A stretch of DNA of 6,457 bases from an uncultured Senegalimassilia sp. (lineage in GTDB: Bacteria > Actinomycetota > Coriobacteriia > Coriobacteriales > Eggerthellaceae): assembly GCF_934632265.1 (NCBI RefSeq), contig NZ_CAKTYH010000110.1, positions 1-6,457 of the forward strand, written 5' to 3'. Both the position numbers and the translations under genes were made by a program. This document shows positions 5,613 to 6,457 of this stretch, one piece after another (the stretch's first letter is position 1; each line of letters starts with the position of its first letter). The notes under the pieces are model-generated. The model was not told where the DNA came from. It searched no databases and saw only the letters and a program-made list of their open reading frames with translations.

Positions 5613-6457
5613 TTGGTGTAAAACGCTCCTCCCGTGTTTTCCGTGGGCTCAGGCATCCAGGGTTCGAAGTCGGTCGGCTCGTACCAGATGCCCTCCGGGC
5701 GCTGCGCCTTGGCAACCTTGACGTGGATGCCGCGCAGGGTGTAGGTGCCGAACTCGGGATTGAAGAAGCCCGTGTTCTTCGTCAGCACGTTCATGTTCTC
5801 CGTGGTCCAGGACTTGCGGCCGTCGGAGCCGTCCTCCAAAAACTCGGGGTTCCAGAAGCGCTCCATGTACACGGTGCCCTCTGCGATGCCCTTCGTCACG
5901 CGCGCCACGCCGTAGATACCGTCCTTGACGACGCTCTGGCCGCCCGCCGTCAGCTCCTCGCCGGGGGCGAACTCGCTGGGACCGAACTTCGCATCCTTGC
6001 CGCCGGCCATGACCGTGTCGGTGGACAGGCCCGTGGTGATGTCGCGGAACACGTCCTTGCCATCGGTGCGAGGGCTCTTGATGTTCACCCAGTCGCCATC
6101 CTCGATGCCGTACTTCGCTGCGTTCTCGGGGCTGATCCACAGCTCGGGCGCCGGGTACAGCTCGCGCAGGTAGGGGTTGTTGCGCAACGTGCCGTGGTGG
6201 AAGTACGGGATGCGGCCCTCGGTCAGGCGCAGCGGGTACTCGTCGCCGTATTCGCTCTGGTCCTCGGGCGTGAAGTAGTACGGCATGGGGTTGTAGTCGA
6301 CCACCGCGGCGGGCATGTCGAACTTCTCCTTGCCGTGACGGCCGATGTAGAGCATGGTGTCGGCGTACGGACCGCATTTCTTCGGGTCGTCCTTGATGTC
6401 GCTTGCGCACGTGGAGAAACCGGCATAGGTCCGCGCCGCATCGGCCGCTGCGGCGGC
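5609..6457 (-). CDS. Molybdopterin-dependent oxidoreductase of the DMSO reductase family, C-terminal part (5' end off the right edge)
   Basis: The frame is open from the window edge to a TGA at 5609, giving the last 282 residues. Visible residues about 74-130 match the start of the molybdopterin-dinucleotide binding domain: LRLTEGRIPYFHHGTLRNNP (76-95), then ELWISPENAAKYGIEDGDWV (105-124). The domain resumes at about 184-205 with VARVTKGIAEGTVYMERFWN. Between these lies an extra segment of about 50 residues rich in Gly, Asp and Thr. The catalytic domain, metal ligand and Tat signal are outside the window, so the substrate is unknown. DMSO, other oxides, oxyanions, or catechols (relatives in gut Eggerthellaceae are catechol dehydroxylases) are all possible. 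With the following dmsB- and dmsC-like genes it forms an ABC-type membrane-bound respiratory reductase. Confidence 0.9.
   Translation of the reverse strand, partial: AAAAADAARTYAGFSTCASDIKDDPKKCGPYADTMLYIGRHGKEKFDMPAAVVDYNPMPYYFTPEDQSEYGDEYPLRLTEGRIPYFHHGTLRNNPYLRELYPAPELWISPENAAKYGIEDGDWVNIKSPRTDGKDVFRDITTGLSTDTVMAGGKDAKFGPSEFAPGEELTAGGQSVVKDGIYGVARVTKGIAEGTVYMERFWNPEFLEDGSDGRKSWTTENMNVLTKNTGFFNPEFGTYTLRGIHVKVAKAQRPEGIWYEPTDFEPWMPEPTENTGGAFYTK

Overview
The window is GC-rich, and every gene I can support lies on the minus strand, so transcription runs from high to low coordinates. The gene families are a DMSO-reductase-type molybdoenzyme with B and C subunits, a TorD-type chaperone, and NapG- and NapH-like ferredoxins. 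Together with the very high GC, they fit an anaerobic respiring actinobacterium of the Coriobacteriia, most likely Eggerthellaceae (Eggerthella, Gordonibacter, Adlercreutzia or Slackia relatives). That placement is inference from gene content and composition; no marker gene is present.

In transcription order, the right end (5609-6457) holds the C-terminal 282 residues of a molybdopterin oxidoreductase. It overlaps by 4 bases (ATGA) a four-cluster DmsB-type iron-sulfur subunit (4977-5612), followed after 3 bases by a DmsC-type membrane anchor (4167-4973). A 407-base gap (3760-4166) is packed with inverted repeats, including a perfect 30-bp inverted repeat that looks like a paired REP element (REPIN). 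Next come a TorD-family chaperone (3016-3759), a Tat-exported NapG-like ferredoxin (2345-2944) and a NapH-like membrane ferredoxin with an unusual extension and insertion (872-2341). A strong stem-loop with a T-run ends the cluster at 811-860.

Below that is about 480 bases without a convincing gene. It contains a perfect 16-bp inverted repeat enclosing about 94 bases, with an overlapping alternative hairpin. The left end (1-333) is the start of feoA, a ferrous-iron transport protein whose frame runs on into an Ala-rich tail and leaves the window still open.

Working model: the molybdoenzyme, matured by the TorD protein, reduces an unidentified acceptor outside the membrane. DmsB wires electrons to it and DmsC anchors the complex and takes electrons from menaquinol. 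The NapGH-like pair may add a second quinol-to-acceptor electron route or support enzyme maturation. The substrate cannot be read from this fragment, because the catalytic domain is outside the window.
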